A DNA stretch of 64,000 nucleotides from Amblyomma americanum. Taxonomy: Eukaryota > Arthropoda > Arachnida > Ixodida > Ixodidae. The stretch lies in contig NC_135497.1 of the NCBI RefSeq assembly GCF_052857255.1, forward strand, positions 192,604,530 through 192,668,529. Direction: 5' to 3'. A program made the position numbers and the translations under genes. The notes beneath the pieces were generated by a model, which saw nothing but the letters and a program-made list of their open reading frames with translations, made no database searches and was not told the DNA's origin. This document shows positions 1-10,859 of this stretch, piece after piece (the first letter of the stretch is position 1; the number at the start of each line of letters is the position of its first letter).

Positions 1-11
1 CGCTCCTGCTG

Positions 12-395
12 TCACCATTTAAAAACAAGATCCGTGTTCTGCAGAAATGCTAAAAGAAGGCGTGCAGCCTCCCTTCTGCATGTCTGGTTTCCACACGGGT
101 AGACAATGTCCTGCACTGTGCTGTGACAGGTTCCTGAATTCTTGAAGGAAGCGAACATCACATGCCTTTCCGCGTTGTACTCTGGGCAGTACATAATATA
201 ATGTTCGATATCCCCGCACACACCAGATAAAGAGCAGAGCGGAGACGATGCTGTGCCAGTCTTATGCATCCTTGCAGGAGTGCGATCAGAGGCTGTGCGA
301 ATTCGATGTAGAAGGGTCGCCTGAGATCTTCTCAGTCCCTTGGTCACACGTGGCTTGTGGGATGCACTCCACAGGGTACTGAAGTGATCGAGCAC
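12..395 (-). pseudogene. LINE C-terminal Cys/His motif region
   Basis: This frame follows the RNase H with a one-base frame change. It contains CSLSGVCGDIEHYIMYCPEY, a C-x6-C-x4-H-x4-C type motif that in I-clade and related LINEs follows RNase H and probably binds nucleic acid. It ends with an LLLAFLQNTDLVFKW-like tail and a stop codon near 12. The last 11 bases of the window are too few to show the 3' UTR. Confidence 0.7.
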
Positions 396-1024
396 CGTTT
401 TCCTGCAGAGACTTTTCCCATCTTGAGGTACTTTTTTTGATGGAATCCTTGAGAGAGTTTATGGGCGAGACTGTCTGCCACCTCATTACCGTTGACTCCT
501 ATGTGAGAGGGCACCCACTGGAAATGTAGAGGAAAGCCTCTGCTGTGCAGATTCTGCACCAAGCGCAGAGAGCTTAGAAACAAGGCGTCAGTAGGGAATC
601 CGCGCTCTAACCTCTGAAGGGCAGATTTTGAATCAGTTAGGATGACAACAGGTTGAGCCGGACAAGACCCTAACTTCCGTAAAGCCGCCTCAATAGCAAC
701 ACTTTCAGCCGTTGTGGAGGATACGACAGCAGTACAGCGTACGGACCACTTACAGTCCAAAGAAGGAATGTAAAAAGCCGCTGCGCTAGCTTGTTTGACC
801 TTGTCCACAGAACCATCCATGAAAATTTGAAGATGGCAGGCATACTCTGTTTCCAAGTATTCCAGTACAAGCGAACGCGTTGCTGCCAAAGGAGAGCTGC
901 GCTTTGCGCTCACATGGGGAATTGTGACCTTACAGTCGAGGGTCGGAAAAGACCAGGGGGGTTTCAACCGTTTCCTTTGCCTTCGGACATTAATGCCTAA
1001 AGAACTAAGAGTATTGAGTGCCAA
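344..1024 (-). pseudogene. LINE RNase H domain
   Basis: The frame from 1024 carries a complete-looking ribonuclease H fold. It shows FMDGSVDK (first Asp), the Glu within TAESVAIEAALRKLG, ILTDSKSALQRL (second Asp) and WVPSHIGVNGNEVADSLAH, which holds the His/Asp end of the catalytic set. All four acidic residues expected of a type I RNase H are visible. The domain removes RNA from the RNA-DNA hybrid during retrotransposition. Having it C-terminal to the RT is typical of I-clade LINEs. It is out of frame with the RT upstream. Confidence 0.88.
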
Positions 1025-2420
1025 CTAAGCCTTCGACTCATATCTCTTGCAGAGCCTCTGGAGAAGGGATCGCCCAGCTACCGTCTCTCCTAAGCGGTCA
1101 AGATGCATTAATAGTCTCTGAGAAGCGATAAAGCTAAGAGGTTTCGATAGGGACTCATGAAGTACTGCCTTATTCGCAGCCGCCTGGGGAACTCCAATGG
1201 CTCTTCTTAGGCCCTTTCTGTGGACAACTTCGAGACGCTCAAGTTGTGATGCCGAGGGGGAAATTAAAAGTAATTGATACATTATCCGGCTGACCACTAG
1301 CGCTTCATGAAGTTTGACCATTGAAGAAGGATGGTTTCCCCATTGCTCACGTGCAATTCTACGGATCACATTGAGACGAGAAGATATAGATGAAACAATC
1401 GCGTCTACAGCTTTTCGTCACTGTAGACGGGAGTCAATAATGACGCCCAGGAAACGCGCGTGGTTGAATTGACGGATGCAAGAGTGACCGAGGTCTATCT
1501 TCAACCGCGCTTGACGTCTTCCTACACCTGGAAACAGAATAAAGCTGGATTTGTCCACTGACAGAGACAACCCCACACCTTGAAGGTAAGCTTGTGCCGA
1601 AAGTTGAGCCTGTCGAGCATCAGGGCTAATCGCTTGTGTTGGTAGCCAGTAATCCAAATACAGATGTCGTCAGCACAAAGTGACATACGCACTTGCCTGC
1701 AACTTTTTTTCAACGAATCGGGTAGGCCAGCCATTACGGCGTTAAAGAGCGTGGGGGAAAGAACACGTCCTTGAGCCACACCTCGTGATAGAACCCTTTC
1801 GGTGCTTAACGTACTCCCTAACCGTACACGAACCACGCGATCACTTATAAACTTGTAAATGATTCTTAACATATGGCCCTGTATGCCCATGCCTTGCAAA
1901 CTGTTTATAATTGAGCTCTGAAGCACGCTGTCGTAAGCTTTCGCAACATCAAGAAAAATGGCTGAGGTGGAAAGGCCGAAAGCTCTCTGGTGTTCAATGT
2001 GACTTATCAAGTCTAAAACGCTATCTTGGGCACTAAGACCTCGGCGGAATCCTGTCATACATGATGGCAGTGCCTTGCTGTCCTCAAGCCACCATGATAA
2101 GCGTTCATTTACCAGCTTCTCCATCAACCTAGCTACACAGGAGGTCAATGACACAGGGCGATACGAGGCAAGGTCTGTCACGTCTTTGCCAGGCTTCAGT
2201 ACTGGAACTACATGTGCCACCTTCCATGACGGAGGAACATCGCCAGTCTCCCAAACTCGATTGATGAAGTTGAGGAGCTCCTTTCTGAGTTGCAAGGGCA
2301 GATTATTCAGCATTTGATTGGTGATGCCGTCGGGACCTGGTGAACCCCGGCGCCGCAGGCCACTGAGCGCAGTCACGAAGCGTGAACGGGACGTCCATAA
2401 TAGACCTGGAGGAAGCAGGT

Positions 2421-2491
<71 letters not shown>

Positions 2492-3018
2492 CAAGAATCA
2501 GCGCGTACAAGTGCGTCTGCAAATTCCTCTGCCAAGCACGCAATAGGTTTTTCCTTGCGTATGGCAAGAGCTTCAAAAGGATTCGAAGGGCGAGATTCTC
2601 CAGCAAGGCTGCCAATAACTCGCCATATTTTCGTTATCGGTGAGAAAACAGTCAAACTAGCACAGAATGAGGCCCATTGCGACCTGCACAGCTTGTTCGT
2701 GTGCCGTCTAATAGCAGAATTCAGCCTATTGAAGGTCGTCTTCAGTTGCCTGTCGTCCTTCTTCCACACGAGTTGGCGCTCCGCCCTTCTTCGCGCTGCG
2801 CAAAGGTTCCTGAGTTTTAAATCCGGGGCCGGAAAATGATCAGGTAACTTGACCGCCGTAATTGCTGCTAGCTTACTAGAAATCATTTTGTCAACAACAT
2901 CACCAGAAACACGTTCTAGGTGCTCTCTGTACTTGTCCCAGTTGACCACGTTGCTAATTTTAGGACCATGCATGCATACGAAAGTCGGCAGCAAACACAA
3001 AAATTGGATAGTGATCAC
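1025..3018 (-). pseudogene. LINE reverse transcriptase, broken by frameshifts and (AT)n
   Basis: Residues encoded at 2491-3018 form the linker between endonuclease and RT. An (AT)n tract at 2424-2488 follows. The RT core then runs at 1522-2376 with GPDGITNQMLNNLP, YRPVSLTSCVARLMEKLV, GFRRGLSAQDSVLDL, IFLDVAKAYDSV (first catalytic Asp), a GVAQGRVLSPTLFN motif and CADDICIW, the YADD-box equivalent with both Asp present. After CADD the frame shifts to 1418-1657 and then 1025-1369 for the thumb. The polymerase would copy element RNA at the nicked target. The RT residues look fairly intact, but the flanking breaks make the copy dead. Confidence 0.88.
2424..2488. repeat. (AT)n microsatellite, about 32 repeats
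   Basis: A pure alternating A/T run of about 65 bp interrupts the LINE between the post-endonuclease linker and the RT core. It is probably a late expansion inside the dead element. Confidence 0.97.
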
Positions 3019-3569
3019 TTCCCATGCGGTCAGGCGCTGTTGACCAACTCACGCGGACGTCAGGTGAATGCAGTGTCAGGTCTATAGCTGTCGCTGAGGC
3101 TGGAGGCCGGAAAAAAAGTGGGGCTTCCGTCATTGGCAACACACAGGTCCAAACTGTCAATAACCTCTACAAGTTTGCGTCCATGGGAATCCGTGTTCCT
3201 GTCACCCCAAACGGCATGATGGGCATTGAAATCACCGCAGATTATTCTAGGTGCTGGGCAGCGGTCGAAGAGCTGCTGTAGAAACAAATCTAATGCTACC
3301 TTCTTCCGCGGAGACACGTACATGGGTGCAATAGAAAGGGTTCGAGAGCCAAGCTGTATTCTCACAGCCGCTACCTTAATGTCATCCGTGCAAAGATCGG
3401 CAACGCTTAGAGAAACATGTGGAATTTCTCTTCTTATGTAAAGCGTAGCACTTCCTGCAGGAAATGACTTTATGCTGCAGTTTTTATGGGCGACATATCC
3501 AGTCAAACATCTCCCGCTTGGCAGGCCAGCTTCTGACAGGGCCAATACTGGAACACAAGTCTCTTTCAA
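2960..3569 (-). pseudogene. LINE endonuclease domain (EEP family), broken
   Basis: The frame from about 3569 contains the endonuclease core with the motif GDFNAHHAVWG, a typical metal/phosphate-site motif of apurinic-type LINE endonucleases. A conserved PMYVSPRKK-like strand precedes it. The closing SDHYPIFVF motif (catalytic SDH) lies in another frame near 2960-3060, so at least one frameshift falls inside the domain. The enzyme normally nicks target DNA to prime reverse transcription. N-terminal catalytic residues upstream of 3569 are not clear in any single frame. It sits where expected between ORF1 and the RT. Confidence 0.8.
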
Positions 3570-3678
3570 GAATAGATTTAGTTCAGCTAACCGACTTAAA
3601 ATCCCAGCGCAGTTCTACTGCAATACAAACGGCACTTTTCGGTGCATATGAGATCCACGAGGTTTAGCCCCATCCATT

Positions 3679-4843
3679 TTAGTTCGCAAGGAAGTTTGCT
3701 GCGAAGGTGGAAATTAGGGACTCAAAAGAAAGCACCAGCTGAAGGAAGTTCTTCAGGTTACCAGGCGCCATCGCTGGAACATGTGAACGCAGGGCCCCAA
3801 ACAAAACATGAAGAAGGTCAGACATACCTTGATTTTTGAGCTCCTTATTTTGCGCAACGCACTCACTTACAACATCGACAAAAGATGCTGACGGGGACAC
3901 ACTCTTGGCCGCAGTAGCTGGTTTTTTTGTCACTTGTGCTTATGAGGGTCCCCCTTGCCGTGGAGTCTGGCTGTGATCCGGCCGCTCAGGAACATGGACA
4001 CTTTTTGCTGGAGGTCGAACAGTCGACTCGCGCGCACTGGGCGTTGGCGTCTTGCTGAACTCAGGTCTCTTAGGCACATTGTTGGGCAACACAACAACAT
4101 CAGACTCCAATTCTGGGAACTCGTCCAATCCTGGGACAGGCGTCTCAGTCAGTGGGGTTTTTGGACCAGCATTAAAGGACATCCGACGGTGCAGAGCGCT
4201 CACACGGAAGGGGCAGCCTCCGAAACTGGATGATCGCCACCGCAATTGGCGCAAGCAAAATCTGCCCTGCAGGTTTTAAAGTCGTGGTCGCCTCCGCACC
4301 GCTTACAGCGTCGATCCTTTGTGCAAACTTTGGCCACGTGCCCAAACCGTTGTCATCTAAAACACCGTGGAGGAGCTTCAGTGAAATCTGCAACTGCGTG
4401 TTTTGTGAATCCCAGATCAATTTTTTTTCAGGGCGCTCTGAGTTGGAAGCGAATGTCAACACGATAGAGTTGGTAGGTTTCGCAGCCCATTCTTTTCCTG
4501 GAGACTCCACACGACGCACAAGTCGTTTCACGTGCAGCACACCTTGTGGTTTCAGATAATCAAGTAGGTCGCGTTCTGAATACCACTTTGGTACACCCTT
4601 AATAACACAGGTGTTCCTCATGTAGGAATGTGGCAACCGCACGTTAACTGAGATGCCAAAAATCTGAGAGCTCTGCAGGAGCTTGTCAACCTGCTCTTCC
4701 GTCGAGACATCCAGCTGAAGAGCCCCGTGCATGGTGAACCGACTTCGAATCGGAGCTGATCCCTGCAGTGATTGAATGGCCGCGAAAAGTAAGATGGGAT
4801 TCTTCTCTCTTAAATCAACACCCTTTTCTGTGGGCTCAACCAC
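3679..4843 (-). pseudogene. LINE ORF1 (gag-like nucleic-acid binding protein), broken
   Basis: The frame starting near 4843 encodes about 200 residues of gag-like protein, including the stretches MHGALQLDVSTEEQVDKLL and NTCVIKGVPKWYSERDLLDY, which resemble the RRM-like/PRE_C2HC region of arthropod LINE ORF1 proteins. The zinc-knuckle part follows in a different frame near 4230-4330. It shows CKRCGGDHDFKTC and then CANCGGDHPVSEA, whose last expected Cys is Ala. Further frame changes separate a proline-rich tail (3940-4254) and a last segment (3679-3933). In the family, ORF1 binds element RNA and packages it with the RT. The frameshift between the N-terminal domain and the knuckles makes this copy non-functional. 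Confidence 0.75.
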
Positions 4844-5149
4844 TACCGGGATCCCTACCGTTCGTTGCTTCTACGGTGGTAAGTCGCGCTTCGTGTGTTC
4901 CAAGCCGTGGAGCAGCCAACGGCATGTGTTCACGCCAGTTCGTTCGCGTCATCGGCTCATCGTCCTGACTCCGAGCTCAGCGATACTCCAACCAACCGAA
5001 GATATAAAAGTCGTCAACCCTGCAGCCGGTTCGACTACCATATGCATACGTTATCGCAAGCCCCCGATCCCCGCTAGCTCCCGCTTAGAGCTCCGCAGTG
5101 TCGGTGTGAACCTACTTGTTCGTCTCTACGAGGAACTCCGGGGGACACA

Positions 5150-5200
5150 AATCTTCCATATATATACGGAGAAGTGCGTTTCTGCGTTACAGCCATGAGC
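5150..5200 (+). promoter_or_regulatory. TATA-like core promoter candidate, copy A
   Basis: An ATATATATA run at 5158-5166 is followed 25-35 bp downstream by conserved sequence around GAGAAGTGCGTTTCTGCG. The same arrangement recurs in copies B and C. The poly(A)-signal position seen in B and C is degraded here (AATACA near 5398). Use as a promoter is inferred from sequence only. Confidence 0.35.
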
Positions 5201-5419
5201 TCATAAGCTGTAGCACGCGCTCGCTGGAGCCAGTGCGATTGCAATATAGCGCCAAGGCGAAGAAAACACTCACTCTTCCGGCGGTGAACGGTGCCAGATT
5301 GGGAAACTGAGATAAGGTTCACACCGTAATCTCTAGCTATTGAGCTGCTCTGCTGACGGCGCTATAAAGTATAATTTTGTGCACACAGCTTGAATGGAAT
5401 ACAAAAACGACTTACACCC

Positions 5420-7140
5420 GTCATGGTTGTCCCCTTTTCGTTCCGCTGCTGACCACGAGACCACTGTATCCAATCCACACCCCGAAGGCCGTTAGTATGG
5501 TCTTGGCGCAGTGCAAAAGGGCTAAGTGCTTTGAGATATCAGGACAAGTTGTAGGAACCAATATGGCCGAAAATGATCTGGACTTCTCTACTACGAGACC
5601 TCTCATAGATCATGGGCATCTCCAGGGTGACTAACCGCACACGCGAACACTGTAACCAAATGTTCGTCACGGGCGCTGAGGCAGGTCACTGAACGAGGCG
5701 AAATTGTTCTAGGGTAATCTGTCCTAGGAGCTCGGGTAATTGCTCCCCTGTTCACGAACATGTGTTTGACCTCACGAAGCGTAGCGCTTGGCTGAGTTCT
5801 ATTGTGCAGGTTAGCGAGATAGGTCGTCAAATACAAATTTATCGAATAGGAATGGCAAGGGTAAACAGAACATGGGTCTGAGACATAAGTGCACGGGTGC
5901 GAACAATGTGTCTCTTGAGAGAATGTTTCACAGCCCTGAGACAGCGCATAAAGTGCACAAGCGATACATCAGTCCGTTTACTTCATGACAATCAGGGGTA
6001 ATATGGGAGTAATCGCACCTATTATCCTCGCGACGAAAGTTTGCGCAGGATCTGTGTGCGGGTCGGCCCATGGTAATTCGTCTCTGAGGGTGTCAGGGTT
6101 GCTGATTTAAAGGACTAATCATGGCGAAAACGCAGTTGCTTCCCAAGTGCTAATCTTTGTGCCGCTTTTTTTCCTTACTGGCTGTAAATCTTCCTTGGAA
6201 ACCACCACTGTCGCGTCCTCACCGCACAACCAGCAGGTGCTCTTGGATGGCACTCAGTAAATGGTTTATTCAATACTCGAAGCAAGCAGTCAGCGGAATA
6301 TAAGCCAGACAGGTATAAGGTTAATGACAGGCTAAAAGAGCACGCCAAACACATGGACAGGACAACAAGAAGCCACTTGACAGAGCACCGACGTGAATTC
6401 GTAAGGGCAATCCAACGCTTGAAACGACCACAGTTTTGCGCAGATGTGTAAGGTTCAGTTTTGAGGGAAAATTATTCACGCCGTGGACATTGAAAAAGCT
6501 GGTGGCACGTGTGAGTCCATCAAAGCCTCGATTTTGCACACCCAGAAAAATACATTACCGTAAATGAACTCGTCAATGGAGACGGCAAGTTTGCGCACCG
6601 AGCGTGCATTCGACGCTTCGTCCCGAGGAAAATGCGGTGCAACACGGATGATGTAAATAACATAATTTCGTACTATTAAAGTTGGGCAGGAACCTTACAC
6701 GTCCGCAGCGCCGCCGATACAGCACGTGAAGGTGTAGTAATCCTCTCCGGGTGCACGGAAATCCTGGCTTTGAAACTGCACGCGAAAAGGTGCTTTCCCT
6801 GCTTTCCTCAGTACCGGTATATTATGCACTTTTCAGCGACATTGAAGTGTCGTGCTGCCGCCCAATTTTTCGACGGCTACGCCCATGAGACGACGGCTCG
6901 TCTAGATTCTGCCGATAACGCATCACCGGTGTTCCTGAGTTATCACTCCCCGCGTGGTTGGGCGCCTGGGAGAGGTAGCATTTTTAATACGAAAGTATTA
7001 CATGGCCCATTAGCAACGAAAATCGTGTCGGCGTTCAGAAAAGGTCTTCCCAAAAACCCCTGGTGACATCACCAAGACTGCAAAACGCCAGGAGTGAACC
7101 ATAATATAGTTGACGGTAGTAATCGTTACCACAGGTGCGT
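5420..7140. other. Macro-repeat leader, copy A; no gene seen
   Basis: This is moderate-GC sequence with only short open frames. A 77-codon minus-strand frame (5603-5836) is conserved almost unchanged in copy B (14305-14538), but so is the surrounding noncoding DNA, so conservation does not argue for coding. Up to about 6440 the segment is nearly identical to B. Beyond that it resembles C more closely. Confidence 0.6.
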
Positions 7141-7174
7141 CTATCACGTTGAAAATAGAGATAACAATAGTTGA

Positions 7175-7258
7175 TGACGTCATAGTCTCATCACATTGAC
7201 GCCTTAATGTAGGATGAAGTCATAGCGTAAGATGACGTCGTAACACACGGTGACGTCA
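7175..7258. promoter_or_regulatory. Cluster of CRE-like octamers, copy A
   Basis: The palindromic octamer TGACGTCA occurs at 7175-7182 and 7251-7258, with the one-base variant TGACGTCG at 7233-7240. Several half sites (GATGAAGTCAT, ATCAAGTCATC) lie nearby. This octamer is the CREB/ATF consensus site. The cluster lies about 1.4 kb before the minisatellite and recurs in copies B and C. Confidence 0.4.
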
Positions 7259-8677
7259 TATGACACGTACGGTTAATGTGACATCAAGTCATCAATTACG
7301 GCATATCGTATGAGATACGGTTTGATCAACTACGTGACATCGTACGATGCGGCGTGAGCTATCACACAACGTCATGTGATGTGGAAAGGGTTGCAGTCTA
7401 GGGTGATAGAAATGCCAGGTGGCATTAGAGGCGCAGAGCAGGCCATAAATGCTTTCGCATACACAGCACGTCAGCGCTCTTAAGTGCCCTCCGTGACATT
7501 TACGACGAGGCGTCTACTGCCCGGTTGACTCGAGGACAGCGGTCGGGCAGCAATCCGCACTCGTCTTCGTATCGATATTAGGTGCCAATCTTTCGCGCCG
7601 CCTTGGGAACTTTACCAGCTCCAGCGAATAGGGGCTGTTCTTTGTCCTCTGTGGTCCACTTTTCTCCTCGTTCGTCGCGGCGTTTTCACTACTGCTTCAA
7701 ACTCTAAATGCAGACTGCCTATGCTCGACAAAAATCCGCTACAGCGTCTCAAAAACGAATTTCCTGCACAGGCATGGTCATCTCTAGGAGAAATTCAGAG
7801 GCATAAGCTCCGGAGAGGTAGCTAAGCACAATCCGCTGGAACTGATATTTCTTCTCCACAGGCTCATTGACGAGGCAGCACTTCCAAGCATGCGACGCCA
7901 AATTTTCATCAGTTGGGCATTTTCCCCAACGACTACTCCAGAAAATCGAAGACAAGAAAGTGCTCTGCCAGCAACGTGGCACAGGCGCGAGCCATAGACA
8001 AAAGAAAAAGCGTGCATCGAACGTTCTAGGTTCTCTGCGGTGAAAGGTTGCGGTCCATCCTGCATCGTTCGCAAATTCAAGGGCGCGCCCTCCTCACCCC
8101 TAGGTGGACAAGCGGCTGCTGGAAGGACCTCAAGGGTTATATTCGTCTACGGAGACACCTAGGGAGCCAGCGGAATCATCCACGTCACCAATAATGCAGC
8201 CACATTTCCACAGGCTTATGAAGTCATGGCCCCTGAGCGTGTCGCCTTCCCGGACCCCTTACCTTGCTCTTTCAGCACCTTTCGGTGGCTGTGAAAGATT
8301 TCGACCAGGTCTGAACCAAGATCTCAAAGAGCGACGAAAAGACCTGAAGCCATCCAGAATATCGCCAAGGTGCAAGCTTACTAAGAAGCTCAAGACGCTG
8401 GGATACTTCACCTGTGCTGCAAGCATGTTTGCTTACCCCGTTCCACGACGGCAATTGCGAAGACACTGGCAGCCTTCTGATAGAGTTCATCAGCTGCGAC
8501 CGCAGGCAGTCGCACCATACGATTGGGAATGTTTTCGTCGTGCCATTCACGAGAGAAGCTGCATCCTACCAGTCCGGCGTCACCGAGCGCCACGTCCACA
8601 AAGCCGTGTCCAGACAAGATCACGACGCTACTATCGTCCCCTTCCTCTTGTCCATGACCGCGCGCAGATAAGTACGT

Positions 8678-10850
8678 GCTGGCACGGCACCAGGGCGGCT
8701 GTCGTGTGGGTAAGCGACCAGGGCCTACCAGAGTCATCCCGTGGTCGTCGTGTCGGTCGGTTGGGCCTGCGCAAGGACACCCGCGTCCGGTCGCTGCGGC
8801 GACTCCAAGCTACACGCCCACATAACCATACAAGCCCGCGACGCTATGGGTCTCGTCTTCGCCTTCCTGTTGCCCACTTGCTGGAGAGTATCAGCTGGCA
8901 CTGTTCCAGAGCGGCTATCGACTGGGTAAGCGACCAGGGCCTACCAGCGTCGTCCAATGGTCGTCGTGGAGATTGGTTGGGCCTGCGCGAGGACACCCGC
9001 ATCTGGCTGTTGCGGCCTCTCCAAGCTGAACGCCCACGTGACCGGGCAAGCTCACGACGCCATGCTCTTTGTCTTCGGCTTGCTCTTGCCATCGTGGTGG
9101 AACGTAGCTGCTGGTACTACTCCAGGGCGGCTGTCGAGTGGGAACGCGACCACGGCCTACGAGCGTCGTCCAGTGGTCGTCGTGTCGGTCGGTTGGGCCT
9201 GCGCGAGGACACCCGCGTCTGGCCATTGCGGTCTCTCCAAGCTGAACGCCCACTTGACCGGGCAAGCTCACGACGCCATGCTCTTTGTCTTCGGCTTGCT
9301 CTTGCCATCGTGGTGGAACGTAGCTGCTGGTACTACTCCAGGGCGGCTGTCGAGTGGGAACGCGACCAGGGCCTACGAGCGTCGTCCAGTGGTCGTCATG
9401 TCGGTCGGTTGGGCCTGCGCGAGGACACCCGCGTCTGGCCATTGCGGTCTCTCCAAGCTGAACGCCCACTTGACCGGGCAAGCTCACGACGCCATGCTCT
9501 TTGTCTTCGGCTTGCTCTTGCCATCGTGGTGGAACGTAGCTGCTGGTACTACTCCAGGGCGGCTGTCGAGTGGGAACGCGACCAGGGCCTACGAGCGTCG
9601 TCCAGTGGTCGTCGTGTATGTCGGTTGGCCCTGTGCGAGGACACCCGCGTCTGTCCATTGCGGCCTCTCCAAGCTGAACGCCCACGTAACCGGGCAAGCA
9701 CACAACGCCATGCTCTTTGTCTTCGGCTTGATGTTGCCGTCGTGGCGGAACGTAGCTGCTGGCAGTACTCCACGGTGGCTGTCGAGTCGGAACGCGACCA
9801 CGGCCTACGAACGTCGTCCAGTGGTCGTCGTGTCGGTCGGTTGGGCCTGCGCGAGGACACCCGCGTCTGGCCATTTCGGCCTCTCCAAGCTGAACGCCCA
9901 CGTGACCGGGCAAGCTCACGACTCCATGCTCTTTGTCTTCGGCTTGCTCTTGCCGTCGTGGTGGAACGTAGCTGCTGGTACTACTCCAGGGCGGCTGCCG
10001 AGTGGGAACGCGACCAGGGCCTACGAGCGTCGTCTAGTGGTCGTCGTGTCGGTCGGTTGGGCCTGCGCGAGGACACCGGCGTCTGGCCATTGCGGCCTTT
10101 CCAAGCAGAACGCCCACGTGACCGGGCAAGCTCACGACGCCATGCTCTTTGTCTTCGGCTTGCTCTTGCCGTCGTGGCGGAACGTAGCTGCTGGTACTAC
10201 TCCAGGGCGGCTGTCGAGTGGGAACGCGACCAGGGCCTACGAGCGTCGTCCAGTGGTCGTCGTGTCGGTCGATTGGGCCTGCGCGAGGACACCCGCGTCT
10301 GGCCATTGCGGCCTCTCCAAGCTGAACGCCCACGTGACCGGGCAAGCTCACGACGCCATGCTCTTTGTCTTCGGCTTGCTCTTCTCGTCGTGGTGGAACG
10401 TAACTGCTGGCACTTCTCAAGGGCGGCTGTTGAGATGGAATGTGACCAGGGCCTACGAGCTTCGTCCAGTGGTCGTTGTGGCGGTCGGTTGGGGCCTACC
10501 CGTGGACACCCACTTCCGGCCGTTCCGGCGTGTAACACTTGTACGCCCACATCACCGGGAAAGCTCCCGACGCTCCGGTCCTCTTGTTCGCCTTGCCTTC
10601 TTGCTGGAGAGTATCTGCTAGCACCGCTCCAGCGCGGCTATCGATTGGGGAGGCGACCAGGGCTACGATCGTCGTCCAGTGGTCGTCGTGGCAGTCGGTC
10701 GAGTATTCGCGAAGACACCAGCGCACAGCCGCTCCAGCGTGTGCCAGCTGAGCGCCAACGTCGCCGGGAAAGCACCGGACGTTCCAGTGCTCGTCTTCGC
10801 CTTGCCCTCTTGCTGGAGAGTACGTGCTAGCACCGCTCCATGGCTAGGGG
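8678..10850. repeat. 216-bp minisatellite array, copy A (about 11 units)
   Basis: A GC-rich tandem array. The core (CTGG-ACT-CTCCAGGGCGGCTGTCGAGTGGGA-like) starts near 8678, 8894, 9110, 9326, 9542, 9758, 9974, 10190 and 10406, exactly 216 bp apart. Two shorter units follow near 10618 and 10827. Central units are nearly identical and edge units are diverged, the usual picture for arrays evolving by unequal exchange. The period is 72 codons, so open frames persist: plus-strand frame 8104-10830 (908 codons, beginning at GTG), plus-strand frame 8957-10621 and minus-strand frame 8915-9919 all lack stops. The products are Arg- or Pro-rich, match no family I know, and I do not call a gene. Confidence 0.92.
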
Positions 10851-10859
10851 TGAGTGGGC

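Larger units (their letters stand above)
1..4860 (-). mobile_element. Decayed I-clade non-LTR retrotransposon (LINE)
   Basis: Reading the minus strand from 4860 down to 1, I find in order a gag-like ORF1 with zinc knuckles, an exonuclease-endonuclease-phosphatase type endonuclease, a reverse transcriptase, a thumb/connection region, an RNase H and a C-terminal Cys/His motif. A LINE with RNase H after the RT and a terminal CCHC-type motif fits the I clade. The frame changes many times and an (AT)n run interrupts the segment before the RT, so this copy cannot make its proteins. The 3' end lies beyond the window edge or is truncated there. The 5' end abuts the first copy of the tandem macro-repeat near 4868. 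Confidence 0.88.

Noticed and set aside
5603..5836. A conserved 77-residue protein (also at 14305-14538)
   Set aside because: The surrounding noncoding leader is equally conserved between A and B, and copy C does not preserve the frame.
8104..10830. A 908-residue protein gene on the plus strand
   Set aside because: The frame follows a TAG and begins at GTG, overlaps two other long frames, reads only minisatellite and gives an Arg-rich product with no known domain.
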